A DNA stretch of 31,569 nucleotides. Source: Asparagopsis taxiformis. Lineage: Eukaryota; Rhodophyta; Florideophyceae; Bonnemaisoniales; Bonnemaisoniaceae. The notes under the pieces are model-generated. The model was not told where the DNA came from, made no database searches, and saw only the letters and a list, made by a program, of their open reading frames with translations. Below, one piece after another: positions 1 to 9,987 of the stretch. A program made the position numbers and the translations under genes. How positions within the stretch are numbered: the stretch's first letter is position 1; the number at the start of each line of letters is the position of its first letter. Location of the stretch: the NCBI GenBank assembly GCA_030407315.1, contig JALQPE010000395.1, forward strand, positions 1 to 31,569, in the 5' to 3' direction.

Positions 1-5
1 AGAAC
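1..5. other. Possible left target-site duplication of copy 1 (partner 13469-13473)
   Basis: The bases agaac directly precede LTR A, and agatc directly follows LTR B. Ty3/Gypsy integration usually duplicates 5 bp. Four of five match, so the claim is suggestive. The right-hand partner lies in the family-2 RT fragment, which implies that family-2 sequence should continue to the left of this window. Confidence 0.4.
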
Positions 6-661
6 TGTAGTATACGTGGCAATTCCGAAATTGCAATATTTACGTTTTTCCGCGGAATTCGAATTTCGGCGGACACGACCGGCGACAGCAATGCACGAAC
101 ATTGCTGGCGCATGCGCGCGCGCAACCGGCACACGTGTGCAACGAACGTACTGGCAACGGCCAACGGACCAACGGGTCCCTACGTGTGACCCACAAGGTC
201 CTTTCCCATTCGGGGACGTTACGAGCAGTGTTTACACTGTAAAGCGATGCCATCGTGGCATATAGGTATTGGCATCGTGCCGGGAGGGAAAGGGGACAAG
301 ACAACGATCGAGCAACGGCTCTAGTCTACGACTGACTTCTACGTTTACGTTTACGTTTTGCCTAACGAGGCTTCGTCTCCGTCGAGCTGCGTACTCCCTA
401 CCCATCGCCGCACGTAAGGCTGATTGCGTGTAGTGCCTCCGGGCTTGGTTGAGAGCGCCTCCGGTGACGTACCACCTCGTTTGCTAACGTAATCCTCGCG
501 TGGATTGTTGCGTCGTGACGCTCGTGTCTACTCGCTAACCACTCTACCTTCTCTACCTAACATACAGTCAAACACCAGCGGGTGGACTGCTCGTTTCGTT
601 TCGTAAGGACAGCGTGTCCGTAGCTCGTACCAGCTACTTCTAGAACTAACGTGGTTCCACA
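6..661 (+). repeat. 5' LTR of family-1 copy 1 (LTR A)
   Basis: This 656-bp direct repeat is also present at 12811-13468 and 14930-15594, with roughly 2% substitutions plus short indels among the three by eye. It starts TGTAGTATACG and ends GTGGTTCCACA. Inside are a weak TATA-like box (catatagg, 259-266), three tandem copies of ACGTTT (about 341-358) and several short inverted repeats, such as GCAATT/AATTGC near the left end and CAGCAATG/CATTGCTG further in. The sequence just after it (tggtctctcgacc, from 663) sits where a primer-binding site should be, but I could not match it to a particular tRNA 3' end. Confidence 0.93.
259..266 (+). promoter_or_regulatory. TATA-like box in LTR A
   Basis: The motif is catatagg. 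The corresponding motif is ctatatagg at 13064-13072 in LTR B and catatag at 15184-15190 in LTR C. It lies in the middle of the LTR, between a palindrome-rich left part and the ACGTTT repeats, where the U3/R boundary would be expected. No transcription start can be seen from sequence alone. Confidence 0.35.
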
Positions 662-760
662 CTGGTCTCTCGACCTAGAAGTTGCTACGAGCATAACGAC
701 AACCAACGAGGTTGAGCTCTTTTACGTTAACGAAAAGCTACGTGCTACAGACGACGGTCT

Positions 761-3187
761 ATGAATTACGCTGTGTCGAATTCCAGCGCGTCGCCCAGGC
801 AACCGTTGCCAACGTCAGCGGACGCCGAAGCCGACGTGGCCTTGTCAGCAGAAGCGATCTTCGCGACTGATCGATCTATCCCGCCGGATATCGAGGCGAT
901 CGGCCAGCTACCACGTACGGTAAGCCCGTTTGAGTCCGTGAGTATGGACCCCGCAACGCGCGGTCAGCTCAACGAAGGGAACGTGACTCCCACGGCACTA
1001 CGTGTAGTGTACGAAGACCTTCGAGGTCACATCGAAAGGGCGAGCGACGCGGCCGTCGACGAAGCCGTAAGGCAGAGACTCGGAGTCTCGGAGCGCGAAG
1101 CTCGTGCGTTACGTGAACGCTCAGCGACCCTCGAACGGGAAAACGAAGATTTACGAAACCGCCTCTCCGCCGTGGAGGGAAGACTCGACTCGTTTGTCGT
1201 AGTATTCAACGAAATCGTCGCCGGACGTTCCGCTCCGCCGAGCGGAAGCGATCCGAATTACGAAGGCTCGCGCGCCTATAACTCGCAATCCTCCCCGGCC
1301 GTTCCGGGAGGATACCCACCAACACCCGGTCCGACGACCCCGACAACGTACGGAAGGGGGGCGACAGTGCAACGAGCCATCGCCAACCCCGACGAGACGC
1401 CACGAAGGCAATTACGTTTTAACGATACGCCAGACCACGCGCGGTCGGCGGACGCAGCACGAGCTGCGCAATTCGATACGAGAGCTCCCCCGCCACGTGA
1501 GACGTACATTCCGTGGCTGGGTACGTTCGGCACGACGGACACGCGAGTCCACGAAAACGAACGTGCCGACGCGGTACGCTTACCAGGGAACGCCCTCGGA
1601 CCCGTTTGCCACGCGTTGGCAGAGCACACGACAATGCTCGACGCATTTGCGAACGTGGTGTCGTACCGCATGTACCGACTTAACGATGTACGTGAACATC
1701 TCTACGTGAACGAGAGTCAAAGCGTACATAAGCTCAAACGTGAGCTGGAGGGACTTTTCCCTACGTTAAAGCCGTTCTCCGGCCGGAATCCGATTACGTT
1801 ACTCGGATTCCTCGCCCAAATACGTGATGGGTTCAGCACACTCGGAGTGTGCGAGGGAGTGGCAGTACGTGCGCTGCACTTCTTCCTCGAAGGGGACGCC
1901 CGACGGTTCTACGATTCCCAGTGTACGACTGGTGTGATCACGACTGATCCGACGAAGAGGTTCTCGTGGCCTCACGTAATCAACGCGTTGATCAAACGAT
2001 ACCTGCAAGACGACGTGCTGCAGGAGGCCTACGAAAAGGTCACGATGATCACGCAGAGTCCTAACGAGGACGAGAATCAGTACGCTGATAGACTCGACAC
2101 CGCCACGCGGGCGTGTAACTACGTGTTTACGGATCGACTCCTCGTTCACCACTACGTACGTGGTTTGCTGCCCTCGACGCGGGCAGCAGTGACGGAACGA
2201 CTCCGGTCACTCCCCGAACGAGAGAGGAACGACCTCACCGTTGTGAGACGATTGGCGACGGCCGAAGGAACGACCTTCCGTGCACGTACGGCAGCTGTCG
2301 CGTCAGCCGCGAAACCGAAAGTGCGGTTTCCGGTGAAGCCTACGTTGGCTATTTCCGACCACGAGTCGAGGAAGTTCGCGGACTACGATGAGTCCGCGTA
2401 CTTACGTAATGAACGGGCTAGCGAGCCCAGTTACCACGATGGTAACCCGAACATCCCCGCGAGGGACGACGACGACGTGTCGCTCGCTGCGGTTCACGTT
2501 GCCGAGAATTTGGAGGCGATCCTCTTCACGAACGGGCCGCCGCCCAACGATACGAAAACGGCAAACGAAAAGCCGGACGAGCTCGAAGCTCGATTGAACC
2601 GTCCATGCGAGGACGTGCCGAAGCTCACGAGCGAGCAGACGCAATTGGCGCACTCCGTAATCCCGAATGATTACTGGACGCTGTCGTGTTGGTCATGCCG
2701 CGAAGATGGCCACTCGACGTTTACGTGTCCGCGTCTGACGCCAGATCAACGGATCTTTTTCGCGTACAAGTACTACCTCTTCCACGTGAAGAGCAACCCA
2801 CGTCAGGCTGAGTACTTCCGCCAACGAATGGCTAAACGTAACCAGGAACGACCTGGCGAGCGAGGGAACGTGACCCCGCGGAGGTACGGCACGCCGCCTA
2901 CGATACTCCGAAACCCCAATCGTGACGGGGGAAGGCCCTTCGACAGGCGCCGCGGCGACTTTCGTAATGACCGACGTGACCCCCGCCCGTGGGCGAACGA
3001 ACGAAATGGCCAGCGTAATGGCCGCAGCGGAGTCTACGTGACGACCTCCGCTGACGAAACACCACTCGAGGTGGAAACGAGTCACGATGACGAACGAGCT
3101 TCGTGGGCTCACGACGACAACGTGTCGAACGGCCCCGCGCCGGAAACGACCAGGCGATGTAGGTCACGAGCCACCCACATCGCCTGA
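761..3187 (+). CDS. gag: Gag (capsid/nucleocapsid polyprotein), family-1 copy 1
   Basis: This 808-residue ORF starts at ATG 761, 99 bases after the LTR. In order it shows a Ser/Ala-rich N-terminus; a charged heptad-like stretch at about residues 85-150 that is a probable coiled coil; a Pro-rich linker; a capsid-like region at about 333-510 of the Ty3 retrotransposon-gag type; and one CCHC zinc knuckle (C-x2-C-x4-H-x4-C) at residues 643-656. After the knuckle comes an Arg-rich tail that probably binds RNA. It would form the particle that packages element RNA. The last 15 or so codons differ from copy 2, because copy 1 lacks one G at 3142-3143; this moves the stop from a TAG at the equivalent of 18100 to 3187. 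The real C-terminus is more likely the shorter one in copy 2. Confidence 0.92.
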   Translation: MNYAVSNSSASPRQPLPTSADAEADVALSAEAIFATDRSIPPDIEAIGQLPRTVSPFESVSMDPATRGQLNEGNVTPTALRVVYEDLRGHIERASDAAVDEAVRQRLGVSEREARALRERSATLERENEDLRNRLSAVEGRLDSFVVVFNEIVAGRSAPPSGSDPNYEGSRAYNSQSSPAVPGGYPPTPGPTTPTTYGRGATVQRAIANPDETPRRQLRFNDTPDHARSADAARAAQFDTRAPPPRETYIPWLGTFGTTDTRVHENERADAVRLPGNALGPVCHALAEHTTMLDAFANVVSYRMYRLNDVREHLYVNESQSVHKLKRELEGLFPTLKPFSGRNPITLLGFLAQIRDGFSTLGVCEGVAVRALHFFLEGDARRFYDSQCTTGVITTDPTKRFSWPHVINALIKRYLQDDVLQEAYEKVTMITQSPNEDENQYADRLDTATRACNYVFTDRLLVHHYVRGLLPSTRAAVTERLRSLPERERNDLTVVRRLATAEGTTFRARTAAVASAAKPKVRFPVKPTLAISDHESRKFADYDESAYLRNERASEPSYHDGNPNIPARDDDDVSLAAVHVAENLEAILFTNGPPPNDTKTANEKPDELEARLNRPCEDVPKLTSEQTQLAHSVIPNDYWTLSCWSCREDGHSTFTCPRLTPDQRIFFAYKYYLFHVKSNPRQAEYFRQRMAKRNQERPGERGNVTPRRYGTPPTILRNPNRDGGRPFDRRRGDFRNDRRDPRPWANERNGQRNGRSGVYVTTSADETPLEVETSHDDERASWAHDDNVSNGPAPETTRRCRSRATHIA

Positions 3188-4010
3188 ACCCTTACGTAAA
3201 AGGGGGACGACCGACGTCGATGATTGGTCCTCCGCAGGCTCACCGATGAACGAGAGTTACGTAAAGCTCACGGCCGCGAAGGCCAACTCGAGTCACACGA
3301 CACCCGACGTGGGGGAAGAAACGAAGTCCGACGGGACGAACGAACCTCACACGAAGAGGAAGCCTCGCAGACGAGCGAGACGCGCTACCCGGAAGCACGA
3401 CGCTTCCGAGCGCGAGAAAGCCAAGCACGCGGCTTATACGAAGCGTGTCGACGCAAAAGAAGCCATACGGGCTCATACGATGAAGCGACGAACCGCTAGC
3501 GAAGACGTAGACCGCGCGCCGGTCAGGACCGAACCGTTGGTCCTCGACGGGCATACGTGCCTACTTGCGTCGAAGCATTATATCGTGTCCGGAACGATCG
3601 GACTAGACCTCAACGTGATGAGGGCGATTACCATCGCGATGGATACGTGCAGCGGCTACAACTTGATACGAACAAGTTTACTACCCTACGACTGGGTCGA
3701 CCGCTGTCTACGTGACGAAGAGCTACCGAAGCTCGGAGACGCCAACGGGCGACGTTTGCCTATCGAAGGCGCCATCCTGCTTCGTGTCAGGCTGGGGAAC
3801 TCGCTGTTCCGCGTAAAATTCTTCGTAGCCAACACGCTGGCTGTCCCCGTTATAATGGGCACGTCGTTCATGTCGAAGCATGTCGATGCTATACGCTGTC
3901 GAGCGCAGACAATCGACCTCCATCGGGGGGATACGATACCCATTATCGCGGAGGGCGATACGACGACTCCGTACGAGGAGGGGGAAGAGACGAATCCAAA
4001 CGTGGAAGCC
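3144..4010 (+). pseudogene. pol: Pol part 1: basic linker and retropepsin-type protease, copy 1
   Basis: This is the pol frame downstream of the gag-pol junction. A Lys/Arg-rich linker is followed by an aspartic protease. The active-site motif is Asp-Thr-Cys-Ser-Gly (Asp codon at 3642-3644), where retropepsins usually have Asp-Thr/Ser-Gly-Ala. The second conserved strand reads VPVIMGTSF. The substitution of Cys for Gly is identical in copy 2, so it is a family trait. The frame closes at 4031 because copy 1 has one extra base within about 4006-4013 (a longer C run) relative to copy 2, which stays open there. Copy 1 also lacks the intact slippery heptamer needed to enter this frame from gag. 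Confidence 0.85.
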
Positions 4011-4900
4011 CCCGAAACGCCGCGAGCGTAACGCGGCCTCGAATAGGCCGAGCCGAACGTTCTCGGTTCGCCTGACGAAGTACACGCGTGTACCGGCGAT
4101 GTCGCAACGGACCGTCAACGTGACGACGGATGCGACCGGACTCGTGTTCCTCGAACCGAAAGCGTCGGTGCAATTCCGGCATGGGCTGCGCATAGCCAAC
4201 GGAGTGGTCGACGTAGGACCGAGAGAGACGTTCTCTATCATCGTGTCGAACTTCACGAAGAAGGACCGCGAATTGCCGAAAGGCGCAACGATTGCGTACG
4301 CGGTACGCTCCCCGTTGGGAATCGTCCCACTCAAGCGTGAGGGCGGCGAAGCCCTCGCGAAGGTTTTGAACCTACCGCTAGTCGACGCGACGACGCGGAC
4401 GAATACGAACGGGTTGGGCGACGAAACGCCAGACCCGTTGGTCAACGAAAAGGGGAACGACCCCGCCACGGATTGGCAGTCGACAATCGATTTGTCGCAC
4501 CTCGACGACGAGGATTTACGAAAGCGCATCAACGAGATGCTAGCTACACATTCGTCAATGTGGACGAGCGGACGCCTCGGCGAAATCAATGCTACGGAGC
4601 ATCGAATCGAACTCGAACCGGGCACGCGGCCCATACGTTCAATGCCCTATCGTCAGGGTCCGGCTTTACGTACGATAGCCGAGGAGCAGATCACGAAGAT
4701 GCTCAACGAAGGGGTTATCGAACCCGCGTCCAGCGAATGGGCGTCACCAATCGTGTTGGTGCCGAAGAAGGACGGATCCTTACGTTTCTGTGTCGATTAC
4801 AGGCGTTTGAACGCGAAAACGATCGCTGATTCGTACCCGCTTCCTCGTATGGAAGACTGCCTTGATTCGTTGGGCGACGCCGCCATCTTCACGACACTCG
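4011..4900 (+). pseudogene. pol: Pol part 2: protease-RT linker and N-terminal half of reverse transcriptase, copy 1
   Basis: This segment is one frame over from part 1. It encodes a linker and the fingers/palm start of the RT: the IEPASSEWASPIVLVPKKDG block, FCVDYRRLN, and the Thr-Thr-Leu-Asp block that supplies the first catalytic Asp (about 4888-4900). It matches copy 2 closely. The frame breaks at about 4901, where copy 1 lacks one C present in copy 2, and the ORF runs on in a wrong frame to 5091. RT copies element RNA into cDNA in the cytoplasmic particle. Confidence 0.88.
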
Positions 4901-6745
4901 ATGTAACGCCGGTTACTGGCAAGTGCCCGTCTCCGCCGAGGACCGTGATAAGACAACGTTTACGTCTTTCATGGGAACGTATCGCTACGTGCGAATGCCA
5001 TTCGGGCTACGAAATGCCCCCGCTACGTTTCAGCGGACGTTGGACATCATCCTCTCCGGAGTACGTTGGCAATCGTGCCTGGTCTACTTAGACGACGTAA
5101 TCGTCTTTTCGAAAGACCTCGAGTCTCACCTGGGTCACGTTGACCAGGTGCTTTCCCTGCTACGCGCAGCGGGAGTAACGTTAAAGCTCACGAAGTGCTC
5201 GTTCTTTCAACCACGAGTTGACTACCTGGGGCACGTGATTACCCCAGGGAAGCTGCACGTCGCAGCTCGGAACAAGGAAGCCTTTCGTACGGCTACGTTC
5301 CCACGCGACAAAGACGCAATGTCGATCGTTTTTGGGCGCGGCCAACGTTTACCGCCGTTTCGTAAAGGCGTATGCCGAGATCGCTCGGCCACTCAACACG
5401 ATGTTGAAGAAGGACGCTTCCCCCGATTGGACGAACCAACGGACGCGCAAACGAATGCGTTCGAAACGTTGAAGACAATACTGGTGTCGCCACCAGTATT
5501 GCACCTTCCGAAGGCGGGACGTCCGTTCATGATCGATACCGACGCGTCGGCGTATCAGCTGGGAGCTACGTTGCTCCAGCAGCAGAACGAAGATAAACCC
5601 AACGAATGGGTGCCGATTGGGTACTGGTCGAAGACCCTTAACGAAACCGAACGCGGTTACTCGGCAACGGAGCGCGAGTGTTACTCCGTCGTTTGGGCGA
5701 TAACGTCGCTCCGACCCTACGTAGAGGGTCAACGATTTACCGTACGTACGGATCACGAAGCCTTACGTTGGCTGATGACGTTGACGGACGCGTCCGGACG
5801 ACTACTACGATGGAGGCTACGCGTTGCCGAATTCGATTTCGAAGTCACGTACAGGCCTGGGCGCGTGCACCAGGTACCTGACGCTTTATCACGTGTGATA
5901 TCTACGTATGACGACGGTCGACCCGTCGACGATGACGTACCATCGTACGGGGACGCGGTCCTCGTGACGACTCGCAGTCGGCGACAACCCACACGAAATG
6001 GGCAAGGACGAACGACGTCCGTACGTAAAAAGGCAACGAATGCCAGGGGTCACGACGACCCGTCGAACGAGACTCGTGATGAACGAACATCAGCCACGAC
6101 GGCTGGCCACGATGGCCTCGAGTTCAACCGCGACGCGTCGCTCGATGACGTTCTCGACGAGGAACCGGATTTCCTCGACGAACAGCGCGCTGCCGAAGAC
6201 GATTCGGCACGCGTGCCACCAGCTGACGTTCAGCTTCCCATTACGAGGGACGAGCTTATCGAAGCTCAACGCGAGGACGCGTTCTGTCAAACGATACTGA
6301 CACGACAGTCCGAGACGCAGGACGCTGCATTCTTCGAAGGCCACGATGGCTTACTACTCCGACGCCGGAACCCTCACGATGAGGAACGTACACAAATCGT
6401 TGTGCCGGCTTCGTTACGGCCGCGGCTGCTGGAGTTAACGCACCACCACGTCCTCGCTGGACATCCCGGGCAAACGCGTATGTACTATACCCTACGGAGG
6501 ACGTACTACTGGCCCGCGATGGCCGCCGACATCCACGCAACGGTACGAAACTGCGTTGGATGTGCGAAGAACCGCGTGAAGCTTCGCAAACGGACGAACC
6601 CGTTACGTTTATTTCCGGCTACGGAGCCGCTGCGAGACCTATGTATCGACATACTAGGTCCGCTTACGAAGACCACGCGTGGTAACCGATTTATCCTCGT
6701 GATAACGGACCGCTTCACGAAGCTGACTAGAGTCGTACCTCTACG
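4901..6745 (+). pseudogene. pol: Pol part 3: RT C-terminal half, RNase H, integrase N-terminus, copy 1
   Basis: The frame reopens after the missing base. Catalytic Tyr-Leu-Asp-Asp is at 5085-5096. An extra A near 5310 and a missing C near 5436 put about 42 codons out of frame, and the second error restores the frame. RNase H follows (DTDASAYQLGATL, then TDHEALRWL, and DALSRV at its end). An acidic spacer leads to the integrase zinc-binding region: His-x4-His, then Cys-x2-Cys about 30 residues later. The first catalytic Asp of integrase lies in LCIDILGPL. The frame is lost again near 6745, where copy 1 lacks one C. Confidence 0.88.
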
Positions 6746-7692
6746 AATATCGATTCCGCCAACGTGGCGAGCGCGTTCGTCAACGCGTGGGTCTTCTCGT
6801 ATGGACCCCCACGGACGCTCATAAGCGATAACGGAAAGCAGTTCGCTGCTAAGTTTTCCCAGCGCGTCTGCAACGAATCGGCGTGACGAACGTCTTTACG
6901 TCGACGTACCACCCCCAAACGAACGGGCAGGTGGAGCGCTACAACAGGACGATCCTGGCGATGCTGCGCAATTACGTGAACGAAAACCAGAACGACTGGG
7001 ATCGATACGCATCGGCGTTAACGTTTGCGTACAACACGCATGTGCATTCGAGCACGGGCACGACGCCCTTCGATTTGATTCTCACGAATCCACCGCCACC
7101 GTTGGCGCTACACACGTCGGTAACGAACCGCGAACTACCCGACGGGGGAGGGCGAGCCACTTACGTTCGTGAGCTCGCCACAACGATGGACAATGCGTAT
7201 CGAACGCTGAAGGCCGCGCAGGCACGTTATAAACGAAATTTCGACAAACGAGTCCGTGTCTCGAATCGAAACATCCGCGCGGGAGAATACGTATTCATCG
7301 ACCCGACGGACGGGACCACGAAGGGCACGAAGCTCGGCAACCACGCGTTGGGACCGTTCCGCGTACTACGTAACGACGTACGAACGTTCGTCATCCAACG
7401 AGGAGACGTAGTTGAACGTGTCAACTCGGACCGCGTTGCGTACGCGCCAACGCCGGCGAACGCGCCCCCGCCGGAGCCATACGATGCCACCGAGGCAGAC
7501 CTCGACAAGAACCGCGACGGTCCAGCGTATGTAGTAGACGACCTACTCAACCACCGCGTGAACGAGGACGGAACGTTAGACTTCCTCGTGAAGTGGGTCG
7601 GGTATCGTAACCCTACGTGGGAACCCCGCCGGAACGTATCTGAAGAGAGCGTCTCTCGATACTTCGCACGCGTGCGACGAGCAACAACGTGA
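6746..7692 (+). pseudogene. pol: Pol part 4: integrase core (second Asp, Glu) and chromodomain, copy 1
   Basis: From 6746 a third frame carries the second catalytic Asp (LISDNGKQF). Another missing base near 6876 moves the reading into the frame of 6883-7692. That frame holds the YHPQTNGQVER block with the catalytic Glu, the integrase C-terminal region, and a chromodomain at about 7525-7670. The chromodomain shows AYVVDDLL, LVKWVGY and TWEP, matching the beta strands and aromatic cage (Tyr, Trp, Tyr) of HP1-type chromodomains. Such domains usually steer integration toward chromatin carrying a histone methyl-lysine mark. The stop at 7692 is in the same place as in copy 2 (22626). Confidence 0.87.
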
Positions 7693-8048
7693 AAGGCCAC
7701 GACGGCCCCCGAAAACGCACACGAGCGTCGGGTTAAGCGCACGCGTGCGCGACGTTGCACGATGCAACAAACGAAGGCGACGAGCCGCACGAACGAGAAG
7801 CGAAGGCACAACGAGTGGCCGGGACGTCCACCCTTGCGTTGGGGGGGCGCGATGCGTGCTAGAGCCGTCGCTCTTTTCGTTTTCGACACCATACGTTGGT
7901 GGAGGCACGAGCGCCAACGAAAGATTGGACGACGAGTCCACGCGCGGACGATTCACACGATGTGAAGAGCCACGACTGGCTCGACAGTGTTGACCGTCCC
8001 ACGGGCAAAGGTGACGACACCACGGGCCACGGACGGACAACACGTCAG

Positions 8049-8066
8049 ATTTTTCGCGCGAAAAAT
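8049..8066. repeat. Perfect 18-bp palindrome, conserved in copy 2
   Basis: The sequence ATTTTTCGCGCGAAAAAT reads the same on both strands. It is identical in copy 2 at 22983-23000, although the bases immediately to its right differ between the copies (ttatactt versus gacgatag). Confidence 0.85.
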
Positions 8067-8930
8067 TATACTTGGGCCAGCGGGCCATGGACGCACGGTA
8101 CGAAAAATCGGGCCGATTACAGTGCGCTAATCCGGCCAAATCTCGGGACACGCGTGCCCCGAAAATTTCGTAATTTTGGCATGTCACGTGAGCCATCGTA
8201 CGTCCCCGTGGACAGCCGCTGACAACGAGTCGCATCGACCAACGAGGTCAACGCCAAACAGCTCGCGAGCTAACGGCAACGTGACGCCGGTAGGCGGAGA
8301 AACGACGTAGGACGGACGCGTCCCCAGCGAAGATGGCAACGGCCTCATTACGAAACTCCCCGCACGAAGCGGAACGAAGCTATACGTTAGCCGACGAATT
8401 AGACCAACGGGTCTCAGCGCACGAAGCGCGCGAGTAAAGCGTGCGAACGACGAGCCAACGAGGCCGCGACGACGGACGGCGAACCGTATCGCCATCGTGA
8501 GGCACGACGCCGAACGCGGTAGCCACGTACGGCAACCACGGAACGACACAACGGTGTCCTGCCACGCGGGCATAACGAACGACGCGCGAAAGCGAAAAGC
8601 CCGCCGGCCAGTCGAACGCACGTAACGAAACACGAATACGCAACGGCGTACAAGCTGGTAGCCAACGTAAACGGCACAGCTGAAGGCAACAAGCCGACGA
8701 AAAGTTGGCTCACGTAACAGCCTCAAACGCCCGCGGGCATGCGAAACGACTGCGTCAATCGCGTCCCCGTCGGGTTCGCAAGTCGAATGAACGAATACGC
8801 AACGGCGTAAAGGGCGAGCATTACGTATGCCCAGGTGCACGTCGCACCACATAACGAATGAGCTAACGAAACGCTCCTCGGACGCCGCGGCGAACGACGC
8901 CGCCACGCGAACGGACTAGCGCAACGATTG

Positions 8931-9628
8931 CGCCACCGGCTAACGTGAAGCCGCGGGAACGTGAAGCGCGACGGCGCTAACGGTGTTAACGGCTATACGA
9001 AAAGCCAAGCCCGCCGGCAAAAACGTTGTCTACGGAACCGCGACGCACCACGACGCACTGCCGCGTACACGCAACGGCGTGAAACGTCAAGCCAACTCAC
9101 GCGCGAGTCGGCCTGACGCTTAGCGAATTTTCCGTCCAGCTCATCGGAGCAATTAAAATTGGCACCGACGTGCTACGTGCCAGAGAGCTCGAATGCTCAA
9201 CGGAATTCGACACCCGACGGGGTTATCCGCACGAGGAACGACGGCGGAAACGAATTCCGAGATAGTTACAAAATGATAACGCCACTGGCCAACGTGAAGC
9301 CGCGGCAACGCGAAGCGCGACGGCGCTAATGACGTCAACGGCTATACGAAAAGCCAAGCCCGCCGGCCACCACGTCGTCAACGAAACCGCAACGTACTGC
9401 GACGAATTACTGCGTACACGCCACGGCGTAGAACGTCAAACCGACTCACGCGCACGTCGGTCTGACGTTCGACGAATTTTCCGCCAAGCTCATCGGAGCA
9501 AATTAAAATTGGCACCGATGTGCTACGCGCTAAGGAGCTCGAATGCTCAACGAAATTCGACACCCGACGGGGTTATCCGAACGAGAAACGACGGCGGAAA
9601 CGATTTCCGAGTTAGTTACTAAATGATA
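8931..9628 (+). repeat. Two tandem units of about 350 bp in the 3' region of copy 1
   Basis: Unit 1 (about 8931-9279) and unit 2 (about 9280-9628) both begin cgccac(c/t)gg and end near aaatgata. They share blocks such as the run beginning ggctatacgaaaagccaagc and a later cgacacccgacggggttatc. Copy 2 has a single unit at 24011-24360. The units differ by scattered substitutions, so the duplication is not brand new or has been copied with errors. Confidence 0.85.
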
Positions 9629-9987
9629 CGCACGCCAACGGGCTCTAAGATCGAGGTTAACGTACCACTCGCAGTGAAAAGCCGCCGCTACGCGCCGCCG
9701 CTTTGCCGAATAATTGCGTGTGTTACGAACCTGCCAACGGGCACGCGCCGCCGCGAACTCGAAGCACGGGCTACGTAAGCCATACGACACCCGACGGGGT
9801 AGACGCCACAACAAAAAAATTGTGGGGAGGGGCTTAACGCTAACCCCTCCTCTCGCTGCAGACGACCTGCCAAACGCAAATTACGAAGCTCAACGGAGCC
9901 ATGCGATTACGCAAAGAAACAAGACGAAGTTTACGAAGCAATACGATGCTAGAGCCGACGTGGCCTACGAACTAACCTAGGAACGAC

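Larger units (their letters stand above)
7693..9987. other. Long 3' non-coding region of copy 1
   Basis: About 2.3 kb lies between the pol stop and the end of the antisense gene with no convincing sense gene. The open frames here are short, conflict between strands and are not conserved as frames in copy 2. The region is rich in AACG and ACGT words. It contains a perfect 18-bp palindrome (8049-8066), a 350-bp tandem duplication (8931-9628) and a CCAACGG-type word repeated many times. Copy 2 has the same region (22627-24436) with large indels. A role in packaging, dimerisation or regulation is possible but cannot be read from the sequence. Confidence 0.7.

Noticed and set aside
663..680. Primer-binding site after LTR A (tggtctctcgacc)
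   Set aside because: The position and leading TGG fit, and it is identical in copy 2, but I could not match the complement to a tRNA 3' end, so it is not listed as a feature.
3723..4634. 303-codon minus-strand open frame opposite pol
   Set aside because: It overlaps the protease-RT coding region, is broken in copy 2 at the places where indels differ, and has no domain-like content. Long antisense frames arise easily in this GC-rich, TA-poor element.
7227..8235. Minus-strand frames of about 220 codons over the end of pol and the 3' region
   Set aside because: They overlap the integrase/chromodomain end and are low in recognisable structure. Conservation in copy 2 (22161-23280) follows from DNA identity alone.
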